Below, piece by piece: positions 12,854 to 20,552 of a stretch of DNA of 54,311 nt. The notes under the pieces are model-generated. The model ran no database searches and was not told where the DNA came from. It worked only from the letters and a program-made list of their open reading frames with translations. Numbering within the stretch: position 1 is the stretch's first letter; every line of letters starts with the position of its first letter. The translations under genes and the position numbers were made by a program. The stretch is from a virus. Location of the stretch: positions 1-54,311 of IMG/VR virus record IMGVR_UViG_3300005253_000034; one strand, 5' to 3'.

Positions 12854-13904
12854 TTTTTTCTTCTGCTATCCGATATTTTGTATCGAACAATTCCGGCCAC
12901 CGCGACATCGGAGCCGAACATAGGTCAAGGTAGATACACGGCGAGTCATATAGGAAGCAATGAAACCTCGAGGGGTCTCGATAATAAAAAGCAGGATTGT
13001 TGCCTCGCTTACCAAGGTCGTACATTTTACACAATTCAGATGAAAATCCCATAGAAAACAAGGGTTCGTTGAACACTATGGCTCGGGATTCAATGGATTT
13101 TCTACCATCGTTTTTCTCGGAATAATCCGCATACCACTCCTTAACTCTGCGGAGGTAGGCTTCTTCAACGGAGCAATTCCAGAGCTTTGAATTTTTATCA
13201 TCCTTGCCACAGAGCTTAATCCCCGGCTTCATAATCCCATCCAGAATAAACCCTTTGACGTGCTCCAAAGCCCATTTTGCATCCTGACCCTCTTTCTTGA
13301 CCATATAATCCCCAGCCAAGATTCGATACATCCGAGCTTGGGGCGACCAAGGAAACCCAGCAAAGATGACATCCAGTGTTTTCATTCCTGTACTTTTGTG
13401 GTCTCGAATCCAAATGCCTCCGCAGTCTTTGCGGGTATCTTCAACGAGTTTATCAATGGTTCCCTCTAATACCATTCCAGCTAAAGGGCCACTCAGAATT
13501 GTCATTGAGTGGTTGACTTCGGTTCTGAGTGTCCTGAGATAGCTTGGAGTCGGGTAGCGTTCCCAGAATAGGTGGGCCATAGCCTCGGCTTTGTTGTAGA
13601 GCATCGTGAGTAGGTTTGCCAACCGGAATATTTGGCCGTCCAAGTCCTCACCTTTCTCGACCCGAGCCATCAATTCCAGTTGCATCTTACTAACCCAAGG
13701 CTTGACTAAATCCTGTTTGTCCTGCCCAAGTGCTTGAAACTTGTGATAAATCTTCCCAAGTGATGCTCCTTCTTTCACCTTAATGCCCCGTAGCTCCACG
13801 CCCCATCGTTCCTTAAAAAACCAACACCTCTCACAACCGTGAGCACAGCTAATGCTCGACTGATGGCACACAAATGGTTTCATCTGAATTTCTTCAATTT
13901 TCAT
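12834..13904 (-). CDS. PD-(D/E)XK nuclease, Cas4/AddB-like
   Basis: The 356-residue protein has the core of the PD-(D/E)XK superfamily: E at the start of the fold (LRTEVNHS), GTIDKLVE supplying the metal-binding Asp, and WIRDHKST supplying the D-x-K catalytic pair, followed by a QARMYRILAG helix like the Q-x3-Y motif of Cas4/RecB nucleases. Cys residues near the N-terminus (ISCAHGCERCWF) and near the C-terminus could hold an iron-sulphur cluster as in Cas4 and AddB. With the AAA_24 ATPase and DUF669-like protein downstream it forms a phage recombination set; its likely role is 5'-end resection. Confidence 0.8.
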   Translation of the reverse strand: MKIEEIQMKPFVCHQSSISCAHGCERCWFFKERWGVELRGIKVKEGASLGKIYHKFQALGQDKQDLVKPWVSKMQLELMARVEKGEDLDGQIFRLANLLTMLYNKAEAMAHLFWERYPTPSYLRTLRTEVNHSMTILSGPLAGMVLEGTIDKLVEDTRKDCGGIWIRDHKSTGMKTLDVIFAGFPWSPQARMYRILAGDYMVKKEGQDAKWALEHVKGFILDGIMKPGIKLCGKDDKNSKLWNCSVEEAYLRRVKEWYADYSEKNDGRKSIESRAIVFNEPLFSMGFSSELCKMYDLGKRGNNPAFYYRDPSRFHCFLYDSPCIYLDLCSAPMSRWPELFDTKYRIAEEKNEEETN

Positions 13905-14227
13905 TTCTTGACCTTTCGTATTCGGTTTAGCCGAAGGAGTTCTTTGTAGAATTTAACGGGGCTGGTCTTATGGCTATAACGGGCATCATAACAACTAAAA
14001 GAAGGATTGATTAAGACCCCTGGACACTGTTTACAAGCCCCTATGTCTTTCTGAAAGTGACAAAAGAAACAATCAGACGCTATAGATACTCCTCCAAATC
14101 CATTTTCGCTTAACCATCTCATCTTGAGTTGGGAAACAGCGGGACCATTTGGATACCATACTTTTGCAACCCATCGCCACATCCGCAGGCACAACATCCA
14201 AGTTTGATTAAGTGTTCTTTTTTTCAT
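13901..14227 (-). CDS. Cys-rich basic protein, 108 residues
   Basis: I use the ATG at 14227 (CGGAGAAAGAAA before it), which overlaps the stop of the upstream gene. The N-terminus is very basic and Trp-rich; the middle has CFFCHFQKDIGACKQC, a plausible zinc knuckle. It ends overlapping the Cas4-like gene start as ATGA. Function unknown; the position suggests an accessory of the nuclease. Confidence 0.65.
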   Translation of the reverse strand: MKKRTLNQTWMLCLRMWRWVAKVWYPNGPAVSQLKMRWLSENGFGGVSIASDCFFCHFQKDIGACKQCPGVLINPSFSCYDARYSHKTSPVKFYKELLRLNRIRKVKK

Positions 14228-14469
14228 TTTCTTTCTCCGTGCAGTAAATTTCTTAGGCCACCTGCGAGCATTGACCACATCGAACCACGAACTTTCGGAG
14301 TAGGAGTTTCTAACAATGCTAAAGCTCTTAGAGGTGTCGGCGTTAGAGATGCCCGGATAAATTTCCAAAGTTTTGAGTCCGCCTTCTCGTGCATCGCTAT
14401 CCGCTTCCTGATTTTATTAGGAACCCAAATCTCAAAGGGAACCGCTGGATTTTTTTTGTAATCGCCCAT
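14224..14469 (-). CDS. hypothetical protein, 81 residues
   Basis: First gene behind the promoter at 14512-14540, with GGAGTAAACTA before the ATG. It contains FEIWVPNKIRKRIAMHEKA, a basic helix, then a Pro/Leu/Thr stretch. No family is recognised. The stop overlaps the next start as ATGA. Confidence 0.65.
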   Translation of the reverse strand: MGDYKKNPAVPFEIWVPNKIRKRIAMHEKADSKLWKFIRASLTPTPLRALALLETPTPKVRGSMWSMLAGGLRNLLHGERK

Positions 14470-14511
14470 TAGTTTACTCCGCTAATTTTCATTTTCTTCA
14501 TCACAAATAGT

Positions 14512-14540
14512 ATTATAGCAAATCCCGAATCCGAAGTCAA
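14512..14540 (-). promoter_or_regulatory. sigma-70 promoter TTGACT-17-TATAAT
   Basis: -35 TTGACT at 14540-14535, -10 TATAAT at 14517-14512, spacer 17. It starts the recombination/nucleotide operon that appears to run to about 7031. Confidence 0.85.
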
Positions 14541-14558
14541 GTCTTTTTTGGAAAAATA

Positions 14559-14873
14559 TTAAGTTTTTGTCCAAGGCTCCCGAGGGCGAAAGATAATATA
14601 CGGTTCACAACTGAAAATATGAGCTATTTCATTTAGGACTGCAAGAGGAATATTGACTTGAACACATAATTCTCTGGTTCTTTCTGCTCTCGTTGTAGGA
14701 AACAATATGCCGTTATCTACTCCAAGCAATAGGCCTAAATCGTCCCAAGTCATGTCGAAGTCTTTCATCAGCAATTCGATGGTACATTTCAACTCGACCC
14801 GCATTCGCTCGTAGGAAGCCTCTTTCAACCTCCGCAGAACATCTTCACTTGTGTTACGATTTGGATTTGTCAT
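14559..14873 (-). CDS. putative helix-turn-helix protein, 104 residues
   Basis: The ATG at 14873 is spaced 10 bases from AAGGA; upstream ATGs are too close to the site or lack one. The segment LLMKDFDMTWDDLGLLLGVD has the look of an XRE-type helix-turn-helix start, but the recognition helix is not clear. It could be a small regulator. It overlaps the end of the upstream gene by 20 bases. Confidence 0.55.
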   Translation of the reverse strand: MTNPNRNTSEDVLRRLKEASYERMRVELKCTIELLMKDFDMTWDDLGLLLGVDNGILFPTTRAERTRELCVQVNIPLAVLNEIAHIFSCEPYIIFRPREPWTKT

Positions 14874-15138
14874 CTTTTGCATATCCTTGGAAGATTGCAC
14901 TTATAACAGAACTGCTGAGAGGATTACACTCAAAAGAGGTAATACACGCAGCACTTTTTGATACATCAACTATTGTTAGATTCGGATATATAAGGGTTAA
15001 AATATCCTCGACTTTTTCTTGGATTTTGTCGGATGATTCTATTATTGTTTTTAGAGGAACCCCCGCAGCACGTTTTATCTCCTCTAAGTCCAGTGATATT
15101 TCTAATGTGACTAATGGTTTTCTTCCTTTTAGTGTCAT
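14854..15138 (-). CDS. hypothetical protein, 94 residues
   Basis: A mixed alpha/beta protein (PLVTLEISLDLEEIKRA at the start). The 97-residue protein at 23701-23994 also begins with a strand ending in LEISLD, a weak hint that the two are distant relatives. Stop-start overlap with the upstream gene (ATGA) shows coupling. Confidence 0.65.
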   Translation of the reverse strand: MTLKGRKPLVTLEISLDLEEIKRAAGVPLKTIIESSDKIQEKVEDILTLIYPNLTIVDVSKSAACITSFECNPLSSSVISAIFQGYAKDDKSKS

Positions 15139-15353
15139 CCTTCTATGATTCCTCTCTGGCCGGGGACACCCATCGGTTCTTTACCCCAAGCACCTAAAAT
15201 AGCATTCATTTTCTGATACATTACCAGGTCGGAAATAAGTATAACGTCCATAGGTATTATATTACCTGTATCGTCTATATAGGATTTGTCGGGTACGATT
15301 ACGATTGGCAGCAGTTTCGGCATTGACTTTCTCTGTGTACGTTTTGTAGTCAC
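15135..15353 (-). CDS. hypothetical protein, 72 residues
   Basis: It begins with GTG at 15353 behind AAAGGAAACCCC. The product has a basic start, then KLLPIVIVPDKSYIDDTGNI, and a helical middle (ISDLVMYQKMNAILGAW). No family is recognised. It is the first gene after a leader that contains a strong hairpin and T-tract (15434-15489), so it may be controlled by attenuation. Confidence 0.65.
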   Translation of the reverse strand: MTTKRTQRKSMPKLLPIVIVPDKSYIDDTGNIIPMDVILISDLVMYQKMNAILGAWGKEPMGVPGQRGIIEG

Positions 15354-15433
15354 GGGGTTTCCTTTCTCAAAGAAAAACGGAAGCCCACCAAGGAGGTAGT
15401 TGCCTCCTCGATGAGCGTCCTGCGGAGGTCTAT

Positions 15434-15489
15434 AAAAAAGGGGCTAAGTTTCTTTATAGGGTTTGCGGGTTCGCCGCTAAACTTGCCCC
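15434..15489 (-). terminator. strong terminator in a leader (attenuator or end of the polymerase operon)
   Basis: On the minus strand GGGGC-AAGTTT (15489-15479) pairs with AAACTT-A-GCCCC (15451-15440), enclosing an inner GCGG/CCGC hairpin, and is followed by six T (15439-15434). It lies downstream of the promoter at 15504-15531, so that promoter alone would make an RNA of about 64 bases unless termination is bypassed. A second hairpin AGGAGG/CCTCCT follows nearer to the gene. Confidence 0.75.
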
Positions 15490-15503
15490 TATCATCAATT
15501 ATC

Positions 15504-15531
15504 ATTATAGCACATTTCATAAATTAGTCAA
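15504..15531 (-). promoter_or_regulatory. sigma-70 promoter TTGACT-16-TATAAT
   Basis: -35 TTGACT at 15531-15526, -10 TATAAT at 15509-15504, spacer 16. It overlaps the last codons of the gene at 15528-15809 and is followed at once by the terminator at 15434-15489. Confidence 0.85.
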
Positions 15532-15809
15532 GTCTTTTTTACTTTAATTCTATTTTTTCTTCCTGCCATAAATCCTTCTATATATGCTTTTGCTTCCTGC
15601 ATTGTGGGGTAACTCTCAATCAATCTAACAACTGCCACCTGACAACCACTGCCAATTTTGGTTTTCATCACTTCATCCACTCCCCAAAACCCAAAATAAG
15701 GTGTGATTGATAATTCTGCTAATGCGTCAGTTATTATTCTAATTTCTTCCCCTATGGTAATGGACACACTACTCGGCAGTTCTTTTGGATATTTCATACT
15801 GGTTGCCAT
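15528..15809 (-). CDS. hypothetical protein, 93 residues
   Basis: The product reads as a compact alpha/beta domain: SSVSITIGEEIRIITDALAE, a Gly/Trp loop, CQVAVVRLIESYPTMQEAKAYIEGF, and a basic tail. No family is recognised. GGAGAAAAATAA precedes the ATG. Last gene of the polymerase operon. Confidence 0.7.
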   Translation of the reverse strand: MATSMKYPKELPSSVSITIGEEIRIITDALAELSITPYFGFWGVDEVMKTKIGSGCQVAVVRLIESYPTMQEAKAYIEGFMAGRKNRIKVKKT

Positions 15810-16391
15810 TTATTTTTCTCCTAACAATACTGGGGGGACATCAAATGTTTTTTGCAGCACAAAGCCCATCATCAGGTGTAGGAGCAAGTGTCCAGCCTTT
15901 CGACGGGTATTGGCACATCGGGATTTCCAGGGCAAGAAGATGACGTGGAAACCATATTTGGCGATAGCGAGAGACAGGCGATGTGGGACTAACTCGGGGT
16001 TCTTGATGCGAGGATCATTGCTAAAGAGTTCCTGTGGAGAAGCCTCAACTAACAAAATAGGATGCTCACAAGAAGCAGCCAGCTTCCTAAATGCCTTGGC
16101 CTGTCGGATACGGTCGTGAGAATCATTGAGATTTTTCCATATCTCAAGTTGGCTTGCCTTACGCTCGGTGATACAAATGCTTGGATACTCTTTTATACGA
16201 TAATCTCCACAGTCGAGCTTAGTTCGTTCTGTCTTGACAGCGATTGGAATCATCTTGTACGTCAATTCTGGATGCCCTATCTGAATCATCGCCGGGAACA
16301 ATAATGGAAATTGCTCCCGAGTATCTTCTTGCATCGTAATCTCGGCAGGGATTTTATACCGCCAGTGAATATCAAGTTTTCTTGGTTTCAT
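15810..16391 (-). CDS. ERCC4-type nuclease
   Basis: The 193-residue protein carries the ERCC4 (XPF/Mus81) nuclease signature: EDTREQ at 22-27, KLDCGDYRI with GD at 62-63, and ITERKASQLEIW with ERK at 76-78. It continues with helix RIRQAKAFRKLA and strand PILLVEAS. Such enzymes cut branched DNA structures. There is no helix-hairpin-helix domain, as expected for a minimal phage version. It overlaps the genes on both sides and is in the same operon as the DNA polymerase. Confidence 0.85.
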   Translation of the reverse strand: MKPRKLDIHWRYKIPAEITMQEDTREQFPLLFPAMIQIGHPELTYKMIPIAVKTERTKLDCGDYRIKEYPSICITERKASQLEIWKNLNDSHDRIRQAKAFRKLAASCEHPILLVEASPQELFSNDPRIKNPELVPHRLSLAIAKYGFHVIFLPWKSRCANTRRKAGHLLLHLMMGFVLQKTFDVPPVLLGEK

Positions 16392-16569
16392 CTTCTAATT
16401 CCGTTTCTATATAAGGAAAATGGTCATACGCTTCATTAATATCAACAGAATATGTAGATAACATCCATTTCAAAGCCGCCCTAAATCCTAAACCAAAGTC
16501 AATTTCATCTGGGGGGCGATTAGGCATTCTCTTCTTGCACTTCAGATATTCTATCTTAACCTGTTTCAT
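16372..16569 (-). CDS. hypothetical protein, 65 residues
   Basis: A short protein with a basic start (VKIEYLKCKKR) and an acidic end (IETELEDETKK). AGAGGCAAAAA precedes the ATG. It overlaps the DUF4326 gene (14 bases) and the ERCC4 gene (20 bases). No family is recognised. Confidence 0.65.
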   Translation of the reverse strand: MKQVKIEYLKCKKRMPNRPPDEIDFGLGFRAALKWMLSTYSVDINEAYDHFPYIETELEDETKKT

Positions 16570-16930
16570 TTTTTGCCTCTCTATTTCTGATATATTCTAT
16601 ATAGGTATCCCCGTGACAGGCCAGTGGCTTGCAGGAGCAGCCTATTATATCGCCTCTCAATTCATTCCACACGGCCTCTTGTAGTTCCCGGTCCTCGTAG
16701 AAATCCTTTTTGTGTTTTGCTATTACATCTTCACGAGTGCCATCCAACCCAATTTGATATTTGTTCCCAAATTTAGTTCCCCGACCGATATATACTGAAT
16801 AAGGTTTATGGTGTCGATTGACAACGATAGTTTCCATTTTTTTACATTTTTCAAAAGGACAACCCTTACAGCCAACATTCATTCCGTAATCAGGATTTTC
16901 GCAAGTGTCAAGTCCACAATTTTCAATCAT
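16556..16930 (-). CDS. DUF4326 protein with N-terminal Cys cluster
   Basis: Residues 35-115 match the DUF4326 pattern: VVNRHHKPYSVYIGRGT, KFGNKYQIG, then GDIIGCSCKPLACHGDTYIEYI. The Cys/His residues of the last motif suggest metal binding. The first 30 residues add C-x3-C and CKGCPFEKC. DUF4326 is widespread in phages and has no settled function. Coupled by ATGA to the Cys-rich gene upstream. Confidence 0.8.
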   Translation of the reverse strand: MIENCGLDTCENPDYGMNVGCKGCPFEKCKKMETIVVNRHHKPYSVYIGRGTKFGNKYQIGLDGTREDVIAKHKKDFYEDRELQEAVWNELRGDIIGCSCKPLACHGDTYIEYIRNREAKNETG

Positions 16931-17130
16931 ATTTGCTCCCTATACTGAAAAGGACAATGTGGTTCTTTCCCGGAAATATCAACCCAATAATTTTTGTTGT
17001 ATTCTATATCACAACTTCCTTCTTTCCCTAAAGCCCAAGGACATTTCTCGTGGTAATGCCTACATATACTCCAACAACTTCTATATTGTAAATCCCCTGG
17101 AATAATACGTTTCCCCATCATATCAATCAT
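16927..17130 (-). CDS. Cys-rich small protein, 67 residues
   Basis: The product has CWSICRHYHEKCPWALG and SGKEPHCPF, giving several Cys and His suited to one zinc or iron-sulphur site. Both ends overlap neighbours as ATGA, including the DNA polymerase gene upstream. Function unknown. Confidence 0.7.
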   Translation of the reverse strand: MIDMMGKRIIPGDLQYRSCWSICRHYHEKCPWALGKEGSCDIEYNKNYWVDISGKEPHCPFQYREQI

Positions 17131-19754
17131 ATATTATACCTCTCTTTTTCGACTATCCAGGGAATCTCTCGGCCAACCCACCTGTAGAGAATTTCAAGTA
17201 CAGGGGCGTGTTCCATATTCCTGATTATTATTTCATCCACGACTTCTTCCTCGCCGGGATATATGTCGGCAAAGAGGGCATCATAAATCTGCAAACAAAT
17301 CAAAGTTTTTAGATGCAGGTCTCGAAATTCCTGAATTATTTGGAAGTGGGCCGACTGGAGAAGTTGAGCACACGGAGTCTGGTGCATAAAGTTACATATT
17401 TCACTAATATAATTCGCTACCCCACTTGGTCCCAACCCAAAAGTCCGACTCCATCCAGTAGGTAGCATAAGATACCCCTGTTTAGCCGCCAAATCAATTA
17501 TGCTATCTTGCCATTTCTTATAGACAGGATGCTTCTCGTACCACACCTTTATAGATTTATCACAAAAAGCCAAATCTAATTCTACCCCAGTATCCCTAAG
17601 CACCAAAGATTGTAAGGCCACTGGGCCACCTTTGAAAACAACCAAGAAATTTAGACTTTTAGTTGCCTTATATTCTTTAGGGTATTTTTCCTTAAAATCA
17701 GGACAAAATATATCTGGGAAAATAGCCGCCGCCGTTTCGAGATGAATACTTTCTCCCTCTTTTTGATAAACTTCCATCAATGCAGGGTCACCCGACAACA
17801 ACGCCGCCATCCTCAAATGGTCTTGATTATAATCATACTCGGCTAACTTTCCCCCGACCCAACGAGAAGTTGAACATTCTCTAATGGAAGGGGGTTCAGT
17901 TTGCCTTGCAGGTTTTTTACAACTAAAACGTCCTTGTGTTTGCCCACCAACTTTGTCGTCTGAACTACCTCCCCGTTCAAAATAACTTGGAATTGGATAC
18001 CATGAGGGGTAAACCATACCCACATTTCCTGTTCGGATAACGATTCCCCGTCTGGGATTTTCGAGCAATGGTTTTGTGTAGGTGTTGACAATTTTGCTCC
18101 TTTCCTTAAATTCCTGAAACTTAGATACGATGTCCAGATGAATCCCACCCGGCAAATGTTTTTTCAACAGATTAGCATTCTCGACTCCGATAGAAATGTT
18201 TCTCGTCTTGTCCGTGTACTGAACCCGGCTGTCTCCGAGTAAATCTGCTTCAACTACACACTCCGAGAAGAACTGCCGCAAGGGTTTATCTGAGCCTTTC
18301 CCTTTTAGTTTTATTCCGTGTTCTGTTTCGGTTTCCTGCACGAGTTCCTCACATCGAGCAGCTTCTTGGTTGTGGAAACCAGTTAGCTTCTGGATGTCCA
18401 GAGCACTCCCGTTCATATCCAAATCGAAAGTATCCCACACGATTACATTTCTCATCCACGCACATTCGTTACTGATTTTCGGAGAGGTTGGGCCATACCG
18501 CTCAACCATCCTCCGCAGTATTTCTTCTCGCAACTTCAAAGTGGTGACACCATCGACCCCGTTGTACTTATGTAAGTCTTTATCCCAAGGGGACTTAGCA
18601 CTGCCAGATTTCGCAGTAATCATCACTTTACTGTAATCGGAAATCCCCATCAGCATCGACAATTCCTTGAGACCTTTCTCCGGCTGTTGTTCATATAAAA
18701 GAAAACTCAAAATCAAGGTGTCATCTACTTTTAACCTGCGAGGGTCAATCCAGTATCGAAGCTCCGTATCTGCGGAGGCCAGATACATCAAATCAAATTT
18801 TATATTCTGCCCGACAAGAGTAATATTTTGCCGACAAATTACCTGGAACCACTGCCGAATAATCCCCAGATGCTTTGGGTCGCTGAATACATATTCCGCC
18901 GAGTGTATTTTCCCATAAGACAAATCTCGCCACGAAAAATTGACGCAAACTACTTGGTCGGGGAAATCAATTCCATCAATATATTTTGATTTAACGGGAT
19001 TAAAAACTGTTTGTTCTACCTCCTGCAAAATTCCATAGGTTTCAATGTCGCAGGAAACTACTCCCGGTAGCTCCCAAGCCCAAGGGACAGGGATCCCCAG
19101 TTCCGGCTCCTCGATTTCCTCATTAGGAATAAACTTGCCTTCCAGATACCTCCGCAAGAGCAAGAAATGAGCTTCAACCGCTCGTACCAATGCAGGTTTC
19201 CTCAAAGGATGCAACATCGCCAAGTGAAAAGTGCTAAAGACCCGAACCATCGGGAAATCTGGCATCTTTGCCCCCTGTTTCTTAAATGTCTCTTTTAATG
19301 AGCTAATGTTTGTGACGCTATAGGCTCCCTTAGCTCCAATGGCAAAGATAATAACTTCCTCGTACTTGCTCAATAGATATATTATATCCTCAAATAGATA
19401 ATCCCGACAGGCTCTCACCTGTGCTTGAGATACGTCACCGCCTTGAGGATGCCGACAGCGACAAGCATTCGCCAAGTAAATATCACAGTATTTTTCCAGT
19501 TTAGAGGCTTCAATCAATTTGGCGAGTAGCTGTCCGGTATATCCAACCCAAGATTTCCCCTGTTTATCTTCATTCACACCGGGATTTTGACCGACAACCA
19601 AAAGAGCTTTGTCTTTCTCAACCCAAGGATTTTCATTTACATCCCGCGAATTACTAACCAAGGGACCTAATCTTCGGGTCGGTATCCCCACATTCGTCGC
19701 CGAATCACAGAGCGTACATTTCGTACAATCAGGATGTGCTTGGAATTCAATCAT
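17127..19754 (-). CDS. family-4 uracil-DNA glycosylase / family A DNA polymerase fusion
   Basis: An 875-residue fusion. Residues 1 to about 215 are a family-4 (Fe-S) uracil-DNA-glycosylase-like domain: CTKC at 13-16, VVGQNPGVNED at about 54-63, NACRCRHP and C117 as the other cluster ligands, and STFHLAML near the end. Then comes a 3'-5' exonuclease with all three motifs (SCDIETY; GQNIKFD; YNGVD), so proofreading should be intact. The polymerase part has motif A YDYNQDHLR with catalytic D641, motif B YKATKSLNF and motif C QIYDALF with catalytic D825. Compared with E. coli Pol I, the Glu710 position is His646, His881 is Tyr824 and Glu883 is Ala826. UDG-like N-terminal domains on phage polymerases have precedent. 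Replicative polymerase is the likely role. Confidence 0.9.
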   Translation of the reverse strand: MIEFQAHPDCTKCTLCDSATNVGIPTRRLGPLVSNSRDVNENPWVEKDKALLVVGQNPGVNEDKQGKSWVGYTGQLLAKLIEASKLEKYCDIYLANACRCRHPQGGDVSQAQVRACRDYLFEDIIYLLSKYEEVIIFAIGAKGAYSVTNISSLKETFKKQGAKMPDFPMVRVFSTFHLAMLHPLRKPALVRAVEAHFLLLRRYLEGKFIPNEEIEEPELGIPVPWAWELPGVVSCDIETYGILQEVEQTVFNPVKSKYIDGIDFPDQVVCVNFSWRDLSYGKIHSAEYVFSDPKHLGIIRQWFQVICRQNITLVGQNIKFDLMYLASADTELRYWIDPRRLKVDDTLILSFLLYEQQPEKGLKELSMLMGISDYSKVMITAKSGSAKSPWDKDLHKYNGVDGVTTLKLREEILRRMVERYGPTSPKISNECAWMRNVIVWDTFDLDMNGSALDIQKLTGFHNQEAARCEELVQETETEHGIKLKGKGSDKPLRQFFSECVVEADLLGDSRVQYTDKTRNISIGVENANLLKKHLPGGIHLDIVSKFQEFKERSKIVNTYTKPLLENPRRGIVIRTGNVGMVYPSWYPIPSYFERGGSSDDKVGGQTQGRFSCKKPARQTEPPSIRECSTSRWVGGKLAEYDYNQDHLRMAALLSGDPALMEVYQKEGESIHLETAAAIFPDIFCPDFKEKYPKEYKATKSLNFLVVFKGGPVALQSLVLRDTGVELDLAFCDKSIKVWYEKHPVYKKWQDSIIDLAAKQGYLMLPTGWSRTFGLGPSGVANYISEICNFMHQTPCAQLLQSAHFQIIQEFRDLHLKTLICLQIYDALFADIYPGEEEVVDEIIIRNMEHAPVLEILYRWVGREIPWIVEKERYNI

Positions 19755-19948
19755 ACTTTAACTTGAAATTTCTCAGGCAAGTCGCATTGATTTATGTCGC
19801 CATCACAGTTACAAGCAATATGGGAATCCCCGGAGACTTCACACCAATATTTCTCCGAAACGCCACATTGGTGTTCGTCTCCTTCGAAGTAACGACAAGT
19901 TATTCGCAAACAAGACAACAACAATTTTAACTTAAAAGAACCAGTCAT
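19751..19948 (-). CDS. Cys-rich protein, 65 residues
   Basis: The product contains nine Cys in patterns such as C-x3-C near the N-terminus and ACNCDGDINQC later, with an acidic middle; it probably binds metal. The stop overlaps the polymerase start as ATGA, so it is co-translated with the polymerase. Function unknown. Confidence 0.7.
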   Translation of the reverse strand: MTGSFKLKLLLSCLRITCRYFEGDEHQCGVSEKYWCEVSGDSHIACNCDGDINQCDLPEKFQVKV

Positions 19949-20166
19949 TTTTTTACCCTCACTAAATTGGCAGCCTCAAAGAAAGATATTTTTCGTCCCA
20001 ATATTCTCTCGGCCTTCTTCCTAAACCTTTCAATTTTTTGAAGAGCCTTGAGTGTTTGGCAGTTTCTAATATGCTGCCGATGTTTCTTCTTGGCTTTTTC
20101 GAGCGACCTCGAACAGAATATTTGGTCACAAGCCCGACAACTAATTCGGTATATTTCTATTTTCAT
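19945..20166 (-). CDS. C2H2-like zinc finger protein, 73 residues
   Basis: CRACDQIF followed by KKKHRQHIRNC makes a classic C-x2-C ... H-x3-H or H/C finger in the first 35 residues; the remainder is a basic helix (LQKIERFRKKAERILGRK). Probably DNA binding. ATGA overlaps at both ends. Confidence 0.75.
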   Translation of the reverse strand: MKIEIYRISCRACDQIFCSRSLEKAKKKHRQHIRNCQTLKALQKIERFRKKAERILGRKISFFEAANLVRVKK

Positions 20167-20249
20167 TTCTTAGTAATTTGGAGGATGTGTATAATAAGGC
20201 TCACGGTCAACATAAAGCTAACTATAGTCAGACAAATTTTTATTATCAT
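20163..20249 (-). CDS. 28-residue single-span membrane peptide
   Basis: ATG at 20249 follows AAAGGAAGAAAA; the stop overlaps the next start as ATGA. The product (MIIKICLTIVSFMLTVSLII and a short tail ending TKK) is one hydrophobic helix with a basic C-terminus. Such peptides can be membrane regulators; no function can be given. Confidence 0.6.
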   Translation of the reverse strand: MIIKICLTIVSFMLTVSLIIHILQITKK

Positions 20250-20260
20250 TTTTCTTCCTT

Positions 20261-20485
20261 TCAATGTGATTCTATGGTTATATCTTCTATTCGATGAGGT
20301 GGAATTGCCAACACTTCCGAAGAACTCATTTCCTCAAAAAGACCTGTGGCAAACATTTTCGTTGCGGTGTTTTTGCCTATGCTGATTCGTTCTTTTTCCG
20401 AGGTATAAGGATAATTATTTGTAATTATCACAACATCAGGAGGATTTACAATTCTAACTATTAATCGAACATAATTCGTAGCCAC
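20261..20485 (-). CDS. hypothetical protein, 74 residues
   Basis: Begins with GTG at 20485 behind GAAAGGATAGAGA. The product has strand-like VRLIVRIVNPPDVVIITN and a later IEDITIES. First gene of the DNA polymerase operon, 18 bases after the predicted transcript start. No family is recognised. Confidence 0.65.
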   Translation of the reverse strand: MATNYVRLIVRIVNPPDVVIITNNYPYTSEKERISIGKNTATKMFATGLFEEMSSSEVLAIPPHRIEDITIESH

Positions 20486-20509
20486 TCTCTATCCTTTCAA
20501 TATGTGTGT

Positions 20510-20538
20510 ATTATACAAAACCTGTGGGGGTAAGTCAA
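20510..20538 (-). promoter_or_regulatory. sigma-70 promoter TTGACT-17-TATAAT
   Basis: -35 TTGACT at 20538-20533, -10 TATAAT at 20515-20510. The spacer (TACCCCCACAGGTTTTG) resembles the one at 728-756. It starts the polymerase operon. Confidence 0.85.
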
Positions 20539-20552
20539 GTCTAAAATAAATT

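Noticed and set aside
20510-20538. Shared spacer with the promoter at 728-756 as a mobile-element end
   Set aside because: The likeness is limited to about 20 bases of promoter core; no inverted repeats or target duplications flank either site.
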